Translations under genes and position numbers: made by a program
Assembly: GCF_026627445.1 (NCBI RefSeq)
Contig: NZ_JAPNLJ010000013.1
Span: 62,001 to 126,000, forward strand
Direction: 5' to 3'
Length of the DNA: 64,000 nucleotides
From: Streptomyces sp. H27-H1
GTDB taxonomy: Bacteria; Actinomycetota; Actinomycetes; Streptomycetales; Streptomycetaceae
The notes under the pieces: generated by a model
Told to the model about the DNA's origin: nothing
The model's database searches: none
Seen by the model: only the letters and a program-made list of their open reading frames with translations
Part shown: one piece after another, positions 40,969 to 49,848 of the stretch
How positions within the stretch are numbered: position 1 is the first letter of the stretch
How the letters are laid out: each line of letters opens with the position of its first letter

Positions 40969-42148
40969 GTGATCCGTGCGTACAGGTTCCTCATGCGGCC
41001 CACCGTGGGTCAGTCGATCGCGCTCGGCGAGATGCTGCGTGATCACTGCTCGCTGTACAACGGGGCGTTGCAGGAACGGCGTGAAGCCTACCGGCATGTG
41101 TCGAAGACGAGCGTCAAGTACGGGCAGCAGTCGGCGCAGCTCAGGGAGGTCCGGGTGTTCGACCCGGAGTGTCAGGGCCGGTGGTCGTTCTCCTCGCAGC
41201 AGGCCACGCTCCGCCGCCTGGACAAGGCGTTTCAGGCGTTCTTCCGCCGGGTCAAGTCCGGCGACACCCCCGGCTACCCCCGGTTCCGTGGCGTCAACTG
41301 GTTCGACACGGTCGACTTCCCCAAGGACGGTGACGGCTGCCGCTGGGATGCCACCCCGCACGATCCGGTGACCCGCGTCCGCCTCCAGGGCGTCGGGCAC
41401 GTCAAGGTCCACCAGCACCGGCCGGTCGTGGGCAGGGTCAAGACCCTGTCGGTCAAGCGTGAGGGTCGTAAGTGGTTCGTCGTCCTGACCGCCGAGCAGG
41501 AGCAGCCCGATCCGCTCCCTGCAACCGGCAGCGTGGTCGGCATCGACATGGGCATCGTGAACTTCCTCGCCGACTCAAATGGTGCCTTCGTCCCCAACCC
41601 GCGCCACGGCCGTAGCAACGCGGGCCGTCTCGCCGTCGCACAGCAGGCCCTGAGCCGGTTTCCCCGGGTCCGCCGCGACAAGCGCACCCCCAACCACCGC
41701 CGGGCAGTAGACAAGGTCGCGAAGCGCCCACAAGACCGCGTACGCCCTGGTCCGTGAGCATGACTTCATCGCGCACGAAGACCTCAAGATCCGCAACATG
41801 GTGCGCACCGTCGCTCCGAAGCCCGACCCCGAAATGCCGGGCGGTTTCCTGCCCAACGGGGCCGCCGCGAAGACCGGATTGAACCGTTCGATCTCTGATG
41901 CCGGATGGGGGGTGTTCCTCGCGATCCTGAACGCGAAGGCTGAGAGTGCCGGGCGGGAAGTGATGGCCGTGGACCCCCGCAATACTTCCCGGCGGTGCCC
42001 CGGATGCGGGCACACCGCCAAGGAGAATCGGCCCACACAGGACAAATTCCACTGCATAGCGTGCGGCCGCCTGGCACACGCTGACACGGTGGGCGCCGTT
42101 AACGTTTTACGGGCCGGGCTGGTCCGTCGCAACGCCGCATTGGCATAG
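40969..42148 (+). pseudogene. tnpB: Broken tnpB (RuvC-like RNA-guided nuclease of an IS element)
   Basis: The gene begins at GTG 40969 (VIRAYRFLMRPT). The first frame continues to 41724, where the conserved sequence RRAVDKVAK breaks off; the frame then ends at 41757. Homology resumes one frame over at 41726 (AHKTAYALVREHD ... IAHEDLK). About 12 residues, including the usual LHRKV.RQRLD helix, are missing. All three RuvC acidic residues are readable in the combined sequence (GIDMGIVN, HEDLKI, HADTVGAVN), and the zinc ribbon CPGCG ... CIACG is intact. A single deletion with a net frameshift therefore killed an otherwise normal gene. Confidence 0.8.
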
Positions 42149-42155
42149 CGAGAAG

Positions 42156-42175
42156 CCCCCTCATTCATGAGGGGG
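42156..42175 (+). repeat. Right-end hairpin of the TnpB element (omega-RNA end)
   Basis: CCCCCTCAT (42156-42164) pairs with ATGAGGGGG (42167-42175). This short hairpin followed by GAGGAGTCAC has the form expected for the right end of TnpB elements, where the guide RNA scaffold ends and the guide begins in the flank. Confidence 0.6.
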
Positions 42176-42182
42176 AGGAGTC

Positions 42183-43384
42183 ACGGCCCGTCAGTCCCTC
42201 ATATCGCGCCGCGTGGCCGCGGTCGCCGTCAGCGTCGTTCTGGCCGGGGGCGCCGCCGCCTGCGGGCCCAAGGACGGCACGGACAAGGCCTCCGCCGGCG
42301 GCAAGCCGGGCGCCACCGGCGCCGCCCCGCAGAAGGGCGGCACCCTGACCGTCCTCAACAACGAGCCGCAGAGCGACTTCGACCCCGCCCGCCTCTACAC
42401 CTCCGGCGGCGGCAACGTCCCCTCGCTCGTCTTCCGTACGCTCACCACCCGCAACCGCGAGGCGGGCCCGGCCGGCGCCGAGGTGGCCCGACCTGGCCAC
42501 CGACCTCGGCAAGCCCAACGCCGACGCCACCGAGTGGACGTACACGCTGAAGGACGGACTGAACTACGAGGACGGCTCGCCGATCACCACCGCCGACATC
42601 AAGTACGGCATCGAGCGGTCCTTCGCCGCCGAACTGTCGGGCGGAGCCCCGTACCTGCGTGACTGGCTGGTCGGCGGAGAGACGTACGAGGGCCCGTACA
42701 AGGACGGCGGCAAGGGCCTCGATTCGATCGTCGTGCCCGATGCGAAGACGATCGTCTTCAAACTCCGCAAGCCCGAGGGGGAGTTCCCCTTCCTCGCCAC
42801 GCAGACGCAGTTCGCGCCCGTGCCCAAGGCCAAGGAAACCGGAGTCAAGTACGAGGAGCACCCGCTCTCCTCCGGCCCGTACAAGGTCGTCAAGAACGAG
42901 AACGACGGCGAGCACCTCACCCTCGAGCGCAACGAGAACTGGGACGAGAAGACCGACGAGGAGCGCAAGGCCTACCCGGACAAGATCGACGTCCGGTCCG
43001 GACTCGACGCGGCGGTCATCAACCAGCGCCTGTCCACCAGCTCCGGCGCCGACGCGGCCGCCGTCACCACCGACACCAACCTCGGCCCGGCCGAGCTCGC
43101 CCAGATCGGCGCGAACAAGGAACTCCAGGGCCGGGTCGGCACCGGGCACTTCGGCTACGTCAACTACCTCGCCTTCAACCCGAAGACCGCCCCCTTCGAC
43201 AACCCGAAGGTCCGCCAGGCCATCTCCTACGCGATCAACCGCACCAGCGTGATCAACGCGGCCGGCGGCTCCGCCCTCGCCGAGCCGGCCACCACCTTCC
43301 TGCCCGAGCTGGAGGCCTTCGGCTTCACCGCCTACGACCACTTCCCGGCCGGCAGGACCGGCGACCCGGCCAAGGCCAAGGAAC
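42183..43384 (+). pseudogene. Truncated, frameshifted oligopeptide-binding lipoprotein (OppA/SBP family 5)
   Basis: Sequence of an SBP_bac_5 lipoprotein: a signal peptide, lipobox VLAGGAAAC, then KGGTLTVLNNEPQSDFDPARLY. The expected ATG is absent; the codon before ACG is GTC from the mobile element. A frameshift near 42485 moves the rest (PDLATDLGKPNADATEWTY ...) into another frame. It runs through FAPVPKAKETG, YLAFNPKTAPFDNPKVRQAI and ends at PAKAKEL near 43384, where a deletion joins it to an ATPase fragment. About 40 percent of the gene is lost. It would have bound extracellular peptides for an Opp importer. Confidence 0.8.
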
Positions 43385-43388
43385 TACG

Positions 43389-43990
43389 GCCTCCCCGGCG
43401 GAGCTCCGCCAGCTGCGCGGGGGCGTCGCCGCCATGGTCTTCCAGGATCCGATGAGCTCCCTGGACCCGTACTACGCCATGGGCGACCAGATCGCCGAGG
43501 TGTACCGGATCCACTCCGACGCCTCGCGGCGCGCCGCGCGGGCCCGGGCGGTGGAGGTACTGGACCGGGTGGGCATACCCGACGCGGTACGCCGCTCCCG
43601 GGCACGGCCGCACGAGTTCAGCGGAGGCATGCGGCAACGGGCCCTGATCGCGATGGCGTTGGCGTGCGAGCCGAAGCTGCTGATCGCCGACGAGCCGACC
43701 ACGGCGCTGGACGTCACCGTCCAGGCGCAGATCCTCGACCTGCTGCACGGGCTGCGGGAGGAGCGGGGGCTCGGGCTGCTGCTGGTCACGCACGACGTGG
43801 GCGTGGCGGCGGAGAACGTGGACGGGGTGCTCGTCATGCGGGACGGGGTGGTGGTGGAGCGGGGGCCCGTCGGCCGGGTTCTCGCCGAGCCCGGCCACGC
43901 GTAGACCCGGGCCCTGCTGGCGGCGGTGCCGAGGCTCGACGCCCCGAGGGTGCCCACGCCGGAGGCGATACGGGCGCTGCCCGTACCCGC
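43389..43990 (+). pseudogene. Fragment of oligopeptide ABC transporter ATPase (OppD-like), with nonsense codon
   Basis: Starting after the deletion junction, the frame encodes LRQLRGGVAAMVFQDPMSSL (Q-loop), signature EFSGGMRQR, Walker B LLIADEPTTALDV and the switch LLVTHDVG. Walker A and the first about 90 residues are missing. A TAG at 43902-43904 replaces the Tyr of the usual HAYTRALL; the homologous sequence continues after the stop as TRALLAAVPRLDAP. No functional ATPase can be made. Confidence 0.8.
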
Positions 43991-44046
43991 GCTTCCCCCG
44001 GCTACCGCTGGGAGGGAACGCCTGGCCGGGCTCCGCGGCCTGGGCT

Positions 44047-44095
44047 CCGCTCCTGGTCTCCCGTGCCGGACTCTGGCGCGGGAGACCAGGAGCGG
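44047..44095. repeat. 17-bp perfect inverted repeat and streptomycete extragenic repeat
   Basis: CCGCTCCTGGTCTCCCG (44047-44063) is repeated in perfect inverse at 44079-44095 and the pairing can continue outward. The bases after it (44096-44137, CTCCGCCCCGGAACCCGCGC then CACGCCGGCGGGGCTGA) are a common streptomycete extragenic repeat. It lies between the two ATPase remnants. Confidence 0.65.
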
Positions 44096-44158
44096 GGCTC
44101 CGCCCCGGAACCCGCGCCTCACACGCCGGCGGGGCTGATTTTGGGCCCGGCGGGGCTG

Positions 44159-45013
44159 GTGGAGGTGCGGGCAGGGGTGGATTTGGGCCCGGCCGCGCTG
44201 GATGAGCCCCCCGTCGTCGAGGCCTTTTCCCTGCGGAAGGAGTTCGGGCGGGGGAAGCGGCGGGTGGAGGCCGTCGGCGGGGTTTCGCTCTTCGTGCGGG
44301 GTGGGGAGACGCTCGGGATCGTCGGGGAGAGCGGGAGCGGCAAGAGCACCCTCGGGCGGATGCTCGTCGGACTGCTGGAGCCCGGCTCCGGGCAGGTCCG
44401 CCGGGACGGGCGGGAGAGCGTGGGAGTGGTGCCCGGGGTCCAGATGGTCTTCCAGGACCCGGTGGCCTCCCTCAACCCGCGCCGCTCGATCGGCGAGTCC
44501 ATCGCGGACCCGCTGCGCGCGGCGGGGGAGAAGGACCGGCGGGCGATCCGGGCCCGGGTCGGTGAACTGCTGCTCCGCGTCGGCCTGGAGGAGGCCCACT
44601 ACGACCGCTACCCGCACGAGTTCAGCGGCGGCCAGCGCCAGCGCGTCGGCATCGCCCGGGCCCTCGCGCCCCGGCCCCGGCTGATCGTCTGCGACGAGCC
44701 CGTCCCGGCCCTCGACGTGACCACGCAGGCGCAGGTCACCGCCCTGCTGGCCGAGCTCCAGCGGGAACTCGGCATCGCGCTGGTCTTCATCGCGCACGAC
44801 CTCGCTGTGGTGCGGCAGGTGAGCGACCGGGTCGCGGTCATGCGGGGCGGGGTGATCGTGGAGGAGGGCCCCGTCGACGAGGTGTACGAGCGGCCCGCGC
44901 ACGCCTACACCCGGGAGCTGCTGGCCGCCGTCCCGTCCTTCGACCCGGCTCGGGCCGCCGCCCGCCGGCTCGGCCGGAGCCGCCCGGGCGGAGTGCTCGC
45001 GGTGTCCTCGTAG
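44159..45013 (+). CDS. Oligopeptide ABC transporter ATPase (OppF-like), probably non-functional remnant
   Basis: An ATPase of about 284 residues: Walker A GESGSGKST, MVFQDPVASLNP, signature EFSGGQRQR, LIVCDEP and FIAHDL. The Walker B/D-loop reads DEPVPALDV where DEPVSALDV is usual. The segment between Walker A and the Q-loop is short and degenerate. No ribosome site precedes any candidate start (GTG 44159, 44165 or 44177). With the binding protein and OppD broken and both permeases missing, it is an orphan. I keep it as a CDS because its frame is intact. Confidence 0.55.
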   Translation: MEVRAGVDLGPAALDEPPVVEAFSLRKEFGRGKRRVEAVGGVSLFVRGGETLGIVGESGSGKSTLGRMLVGLLEPGSGQVRRDGRESVGVVPGVQMVFQDPVASLNPRRSIGESIADPLRAAGEKDRRAIRARVGELLLRVGLEEAHYDRYPHEFSGGQRQRVGIARALAPRPRLIVCDEPVPALDVTTQAQVTALLAELQRELGIALVFIAHDLAVVRQVSDRVAVMRGGVIVEEGPVDEVYERPAHAYTRELLAAVPSFDPARAAARRLGRSRPGGVLAVSS

Positions 45014-45073
45014 TTCTTAGCGTGCTCGAACGCGAACCGTACGGGAAAGTTACGACTCTTCACCCCTTCCGGT

Positions 45074-45101
45074 GGCGCGACGGACAACCGTCCGTCGCGC
45101 C
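45074..45101. repeat. 12-bp perfect hairpin before the glycosyltransferase gene
   Basis: GGCGCGACGGAC (45074-45085) pairs with 45090-45101 around AACC. It lies 76 bases before the start codon. It could be the terminator of the opp remnant or a leader element of the polysaccharide genes; there is no T-run. Confidence 0.6.
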
Positions 45102-45176
45102 TTCGGCATATCCGCTTGAGTTCGTATCCGGCGGGTCGCCGGACCGACGGAGACCGCCTGAAACGGGAGATCGGGG

Positions 45177-47009
45177 GTGCCACTCGTGCGGATCGGACTG
45201 CTCACGGAAGGTGGTTATCCGTATGCCACGGGCGAAGCGAGGCTGTGGTGCGACCGGCTCGTACGCGGGCTTCCCCAGCACGAGTTCGAGCTCTACGCAC
45301 TGAGCCGCACCGCCGAGCAGGAGGAGCGCGGCCGGGTGCCGCTGCCCTCCCACGTCACCCGGGTGCACACCGCCCCGCTGTGGGCGCCGGCCGACGACGG
45401 GCGCAGCTACCGGCGGCGCGAGCGGCGCCGGTTCGCCGCCGCCTTCACGGAACTGGTCCGCGGGATCTGCGGAGCCGACCCCGACCGGTTCGCGGACGGG
45501 CTGTACGGGCTCGCCGCGCTCGCCTGGGAACAGGGCGGGCTGTACGCGGCACTGCGCTCCGAGACCGCCGTACGGGCGGTGGAGTCCGCCTGTCGCGCCC
45601 CGGAGGCGAGCAGGGCCGTACAGCGGGCACAGGTCGCGGACCTCCTGGAGTTCGTGGACGAACTGGAGCGGATGCTGCGCCCGTTGTCCCTGGACTGGTA
45701 CGAGGACCTGCGCGAGGTCGACGTCTGCCACGCGACCGCGGGCGGGGTGGCGGCGATCCCCGGACTCCTGGCCAAACGCTTCTTCGGAAGTCCGCTCCTG
45801 GTCACCGAGTACGGGGTCCAGCTGCGGGCCCACTACCTGGAGCACTCCGCGCGGGACGAGCGGCCGGCCGTACGGGCCCTGCTCGCGGCGTTCCACACCC
45901 GGCTGGCCGGCGAGATCTACTCCCAGGCCGACCTCCTCACCCCCGGCAACGCACACGCCCGGCGCTGGCAGGAACGCTGCGGGGCCTCCCGCGAGCGGCT
46001 GCGCACGGTCTACCCCGGGATGGAGGCGGACCGATTCGCCGGGGTGGGCGAGGACGCGGCGTGCGGAGACCCGCACACGCTCGTCTGGGTCGGCCGGATC
46101 GAGCCCGCCAAGGACCTGATCGCCCTGCTGCACGCCTTCGCCGAGGTCCGCAGGGCCGAACCGCGCGCACGGCTGCGGATCTTCGCGACGGCGGTCGGTC
46201 CGGCCTCCGGCGGTTCGGGCTCCGGTGGTTCGGCCTCCGGCGGTCCCGCCGGAGCGGGGAACCACGAGGTCGGGCACGGCTACCTGGCCGACTGCCGTTC
46301 GCTCGCCGCACAGCTCTTCCCCGACGAGGCCGCCGACGCGCACGCGGTCGGCGAGAACCCGGTCACCTTCGAGGAGATCGGCGGACCCGACGCCCCGAAC
46401 ACGGCCGAGGCCTACGGCTCCGGGCGGGTGGCGGTGCTCTCCTCCGTCATCGAGGGCTTCCCCATCACCCTGGCCGAGGCGATGTTCTGCGGCCGCGCCA
46501 CCGTGTCCACCGACGTCGGCGCCGTCGTCGAGGTGATCGGCGGGACCGGGCTCGTGGTGCCGCCGCGCAATCCGCGCGCACTCGCGGAAGCCTGCGTCTC
46601 GCTGCTGCGGGACCCCGAGCGGGCCCAGCGCCTGGGATCGGCCGCCCGGGCACGTGCCCTCGAACTCTTCACCGTCGAGCAGAACGTCAACGCCTTCCAG
46701 GAGTCCTACCTGCGGCTGCTCGCCCACGGCCCGGCCCGCCCCGACGCGACCGGTACCGGAGTGCCCTTCGAGCAGCCGCCCGAGGCCCGGGTCCCGGGCC
46801 ACTGGGCCACCCCCACCTGGGCCACCCCGGAGCCCTCGGCGGAGCCCCGCACCGCCTCCGCGGCGGACGGCCCGACAGCCCCGGGCGCCGAGGACCCCCC
46901 GGCCCCGGCCGGAGCCGTCGAGGCCGGCGACACCGAGCACCCGGTGGCGCCCGACGCCGGCGCCGGGCGCGTCGCGGTGCCCGTCACGAGCTCGGAGGCC
47001 TCCCTGTGA
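45177..47009 (+). CDS. Family 4 glycosyltransferase with PelF-like (DUF3492) domain
   Basis: 610 residues. The N-terminus VRIGLLTEGGYPYATGEARL and the following alpha-helical segment match the DUF3492 domain of PelF, the cytoplasmic synthase for the amino-sugar polysaccharide Pel. The C-terminal GT-B half has LVWVGRIEPAKDL, an insertion with low-complexity Gly/Ser, and the donor-binding EGFPITLAEAMFCGRATV. The final about 90 residues are Pro/Ala-rich and extra. It would transfer a nucleotide-activated sugar. GTG 45177 or GTG 45186 may start. Its stop overlaps the membrane gene (GTGA). Confidence 0.8.
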   Translation: MPLVRIGLLTEGGYPYATGEARLWCDRLVRGLPQHEFELYALSRTAEQEERGRVPLPSHVTRVHTAPLWAPADDGRSYRRRERRRFAAAFTELVRGICGADPDRFADGLYGLAALAWEQGGLYAALRSETAVRAVESACRAPEASRAVQRAQVADLLEFVDELERMLRPLSLDWYEDLREVDVCHATAGGVAAIPGLLAKRFFGSPLLVTEYGVQLRAHYLEHSARDERPAVRALLAAFHTRLAGEIYSQADLLTPGNAHARRWQERCGASRERLRTVYPGMEADRFAGVGEDAACGDPHTLVWVGRIEPAKDLIALLHAFAEVRRAEPRARLRIFATAVGPASGGSGSGGSASGGPAGAGNHEVGHGYLADCRSLAAQLFPDEAADAHAVGENPVTFEEIGGPDAPNTAEAYGSGRVAVLSSVIEGFPITLAEAMFCGRATVSTDVGAVVEVIGGTGLVVPPRNPRALAEACVSLLRDPERAQRLGSAARARALELFTVEQNVNAFQESYLRLLAHGPARPDATGTGVPFEQPPEARVPGHWATPTWATPEPSAEPRTASAADGPTAPGAEDPPAPAGAVEAGDTEHPVAPDAGAGRVAVPVTSSEASL

Positions 47010-47926
47010 CCGTTCCCCTGGACGAAGCCGCCCCCGTCGACCCCTCACCGCGCAGACCCTCGCACCGCTCCGGCGGGGATCCCGTCAAGGCGCTGCTCCA
47101 CCGCCACCGGGAGCTCTGCGAGCACGCCGTGGACCCACTGGAGATCGCCGCCGGGCTGGAGGCGCACGGCATCACCGACCGCACCGCCGCCCGCTTCCGC
47201 CACCGGGACGTCTTCTCCCTCGCCGAGGAGCTCTACGCCCGCACCCCCCGCGACGGAACCCCGCCCGCCCCGCCGGCCGGAATCCCGGTCCACGCCAAAG
47301 CGGTACGGGGCTTCGGCTACGCGCTGCTGCCCGGGGCCCTCGCGCTGGGGGCGGCCGCCGCCGGGGTGCCCTGGGCCGGGGCCTTCACGGTGCTCGCCAC
47401 CGTCGCCGCGCTCGGCCGGCCGGGCCAGGCCGCCGGGGGCCGCTTCCCCGCCCCCGTGTACCTGCTGGCCGCCGCCGCCCTCGGCTGGGCCGTCCACCGG
47501 CACGGGACCCCGCTCGGGATCGCCCTGGCGGTGTCCGCCGCCCCCGCACACCTGGCCGGCGCCGTCTTCGCGGCCCGCGCCCGGCGCCGGCTCGCCGGGA
47601 GCCGGGTCCTGGAGGACTTCGCCGACGGGGTGAGACCGCTGCTCCTCGGGACGCTCGCGCTGTACGCCGTGGCCGCCGCGGGGGCGGCCGCACTGGCCGG
47701 GGCCCCGCCGGCGGTGGCCGTGCCGCTCGCGGTGCTGCTCCTCCTGACCCGGCTGCTGCTCGTCCACGGAGCCCCTCGCGGGGCCCTCGCCGCGGCCCCG
47801 GCCCTCGTACTCGCCCTGCTCCCGTTCCCCGCGGCGCCGTTCGCCGCCGTGGTGGGAGTCCTCGTACCCGCCGTTCTCGCGCTGTCACGGGCCTCCGCGC
47901 ACGCGCAGCGGCCCGGAACCCACTGA
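47006..47926 (+). CDS. Polytopic membrane protein of unknown function
   Basis: 306 residues: a soluble N-terminal domain of about 90 residues (VKALLHRHRELCEHAVDPLEIAAGLEAHGITDRTAARFRHRDVF is all conserved-looking) and then about eight transmembrane helices rich in Ala, Leu and Val. It overlaps the glycosyltransferase by 4 bases. It has no sequence feature of a known transporter. Its length is well below that of PelG or Wzx flippases (about 400-500). It could be a membrane anchor or export component for the sugar polymer made by its neighbours, which is inference. Confidence 0.7.
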   Translation: MTVPLDEAAPVDPSPRRPSHRSGGDPVKALLHRHRELCEHAVDPLEIAAGLEAHGITDRTAARFRHRDVFSLAEELYARTPRDGTPPAPPAGIPVHAKAVRGFGYALLPGALALGAAAAGVPWAGAFTVLATVAALGRPGQAAGGRFPAPVYLLAAAALGWAVHRHGTPLGIALAVSAAPAHLAGAVFAARARRRLAGSRVLEDFADGVRPLLLGTLALYAVAAAGAAALAGAPPAVAVPLAVLLLLTRLLLVHGAPRGALAAAPALVLALLPFPAAPFAAVVGVLVPAVLALSRASAHAQRPGTH

Positions 47927-48034
47927 GTTCTTCGGAAGCACACACCGAAGCGCCGTACCCCCCACCCCGATCCACCCACCCAGCAAGGAGACACAGGACA
48001 TGACCGGCCAGCCAACCAACCAAGGGGCCGCGCG

Positions 48035-49045
48035 ATGAGGGTGTTGCTGATCGGAGCCAACGGATACCTCGGGCGCTACGTCGCGGACCGGCTGCTCGCC
48101 GACCCCGCCGTCCAGCTCACCGTGCTCGGCCGCGGCGACGACGCCGACGTCCGCTTCGACCTCGCCACCGGCAGCCCCGGCGCGCTCACCCGGTTCCTCG
48201 ACGCCGTGCACCCGGGCGTCGTCATCAACTGCGCCGGAGCCACCCGGGGCGGTGCCCGCGAGCTCACCCGGCACAACACGGTCGCCGTCGCCACCATCTG
48301 CGAATCGCTGCGCCGCAGCGGCTGCGGCGCCCGGCTCGTCCAGCTCGGCTGCGCTGCAGAGTACGGGCCCAGCCAGCCCGGATCGTCCACGGCCGAGGAC
48401 GCCGTGCCCAGGCCTGGTGGGCCGTACGGAGTCAGCAAACTGGCCGCCACCGAGCTCGTACTGGGCTCCGGGCTGGACGCCGTCGTCCTGCGGGTGTTCT
48501 CACCCGTCGGCCCCGGCACCCCGGCCGGATCCCCGCTCGGCCGGCTCGCGGAGGCCATGCGGCGCGCGATGCAGTCCGGGGACGGCGAGCTCAAGCTCAG
48601 CGGGCTCGGAGTCCAGCGCGACTTCGTCGACGTGCGGGACGTGGCGCGGGCGGTGCACGCCGCCTCGCTGTCGGCCGCGCAGGGCGTCGTCAACATCGGC
48701 ACCGGCCGGGCGGTCCGGCTGCGCGACGCGGCCGCCGTGCTGGCGCGGGTCGCCGGGTACGGAGGCTCGCTGCACGAGGTCGACGTACCGCAGCACATGC
48801 AGCACCCGCAGGCGCACGGGCACCCGGGCCGGCCCACCGGGCTCGCCGCCATCGGCTCCCCGCGCTCCGAGGCCACGGCCGAACAGCTCGCCGCGGCAAC
48901 AGCCCAACCCCCCTACCCGGACGGGTGCGGAGCCTGGCAGCAGGCGGACGTGCGTACCGCCCGCGACCGGCTCGGCTGGCGGCCCCGCATCAACCTGGAG
49001 GAATCCCTCGCGGACATCTGGATGGAGGCGGCGTGCCGCATCTGA
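48035..49045 (+). CDS. NAD-dependent epimerase/dehydratase (UDP-sugar epimerase-like)
   Basis: A 336-residue extended short-chain dehydrogenase: NAD site LLIGANGYLGRYVADRLL, INCAGATRGG, active site YGVSKLAATELVL (Tyr-x3-Lys) and VVLRVFSPVGPG. The Ser of the usual SYK triad position lies in the QLGCAAEYGPSQPGSSTAED segment. It converts one nucleotide sugar into another, such as UDP-GlcNAc to UDP-GalNAc. The gene overlaps the Spherulin-4-like gene by 13 bases, so the two are translated together. Confidence 0.83.
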   Translation: MRVLLIGANGYLGRYVADRLLADPAVQLTVLGRGDDADVRFDLATGSPGALTRFLDAVHPGVVINCAGATRGGARELTRHNTVAVATICESLRRSGCGARLVQLGCAAEYGPSQPGSSTAEDAVPRPGGPYGVSKLAATELVLGSGLDAVVLRVFSPVGPGTPAGSPLGRLAEAMRRAMQSGDGELKLSGLGVQRDFVDVRDVARAVHAASLSAAQGVVNIGTGRAVRLRDAAAVLARVAGYGGSLHEVDVPQHMQHPQAHGHPGRPTGLAAIGSPRSEATAEQLAAATAQPPYPDGCGAWQQADVRTARDRLGWRPRINLEESLADIWMEAACRI

Positions 49046-49785
49046 CCACGCCGGCCACCGCCGGCCCGGCGGCCACCGAGGCCGACCGGCTCGGGTTAGG
49101 GGTCCCGGGCTACGCGCACCCGCTGCTGGCCCCGGTGGAGTGGGCCGAGCTGACCCGGCCCGGCACGCCCCTGCACTGGGCCGTCCTCAACGTCGCGGAC
49201 GGTCCGGGCGGGCGGCCCGACCCGCACTGCACGGAAACGGCCGGGAAGCTCCGCGGCGCGGGGGGCGAGGTCCTCGGGCATCTCGCGATGCGGGACGGGG
49301 AGCGGTCCTTCGGGGAGCTCGTCTCCGACGCCCACCGCTTCCGCGACTGGTACGGCGTCGGCGGCTTCTACCTGGCCGACGCCCCCGCCGGGGAGGCGGA
49401 CCTGGCCTCGGTGCGCCGGGTCACGGACACCCTGCGGGGACTCGGGGAGGGCATGCGGATCGTCCTCGGACACGGCACCCACCCCTGCGAGGGATATACG
49501 GAGACCGCCGACCAACTGGTCACCTTCTCCGGAACCTGGGCCGACTACCGCTGGTCGCAGGTGGCGGAGTGGACGGCGGACCATCCGCCGGAGCAGTTCT
49601 GCCACCTCGTGCACGGAGTACCGCGGACACACCTGGAGGAAGCGCTCCGGATCGCCCGCTGGCAGGGCGCGGGGACCATCTGGTTCACCGACCGGCGCGG
49701 GGCCGTGGACCGGGACCCGTGGGCGTCGATGCCCGGGTACTGGGACGAAATCGTCTCGCGGATCGGACCGGGTGTCTCGGAATGA
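49033..49785 (+). CDS. Spherulin-4-like (GH135-related) protein
   Basis: 250 residues starting at GTG 49033. The fold markers of the Spherulin4 domain are present: GYAHPLLAPVEWAEL, LHWAVLNVADGPGG, GGEVLGHLAMRDGER and FRDWYGVGGFYLADAP. Fungal Sph3 of this fold is a galactosaminogalactan-cleaving glycoside hydrolase. The position usually held by the acidic D-E pair after WY reads LADAP here, so catalysis may be changed or lost. No signal peptide is apparent, so it may act in the cytoplasm or bind the polymer. It is the last gene of the polysaccharide-like set. Confidence 0.7.
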   Translation: MPHLTTPATAGPAATEADRLGLGVPGYAHPLLAPVEWAELTRPGTPLHWAVLNVADGPGGRPDPHCTETAGKLRGAGGEVLGHLAMRDGERSFGELVSDAHRFRDWYGVGGFYLADAPAGEADLASVRRVTDTLRGLGEGMRIVLGHGTHPCEGYTETADQLVTFSGTWADYRWSQVAEWTADHPPEQFCHLVHGVPRTHLEEALRIARWQGAGTIWFTDRRGAVDRDPWASMPGYWDEIVSRIGPGVSE

Positions 49786-49848
49786 AGGAGGGCGTGGCAG
49801 TGTTACGGGAAGAACCACCGTTAAGACTTAATCATCTACGGAGTCCCT

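Larger units (their letters stand above)
40969..42182 (+). mobile_element. IS605/IS1341-type TnpB element (left boundary unresolved)
   Basis: It carries a TnpB-like coding region without a TnpA and a right-end hairpin followed by GAGGAGTCAC. The left end lies upstream of the coding start and cannot be set. The element ends within a few bases of where the start codon of the oligopeptide-binding-protein gene should be, so it probably inserted in that gene's translation start. It is degenerate. Confidence 0.7.

Noticed and set aside
42152..42180. Hairpin CCCCCTCAT/ATGAGGGGG as a transcription terminator
   Set aside because: There is no T-run and its position at the end of a TnpB element explains it better as the element's right end.
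43664..44158. In-frame upstream extension of the OppF-like ATPase
   Set aside because: It passes through the OppD remnant and an extragenic repeat in a different frame and has no ATPase-like sequence.
45014..45176. Riboswitch before the glycosyltransferase gene
   Set aside because: Only one simple 12-bp hairpin is present; no multi-arm conserved core could be recognised.
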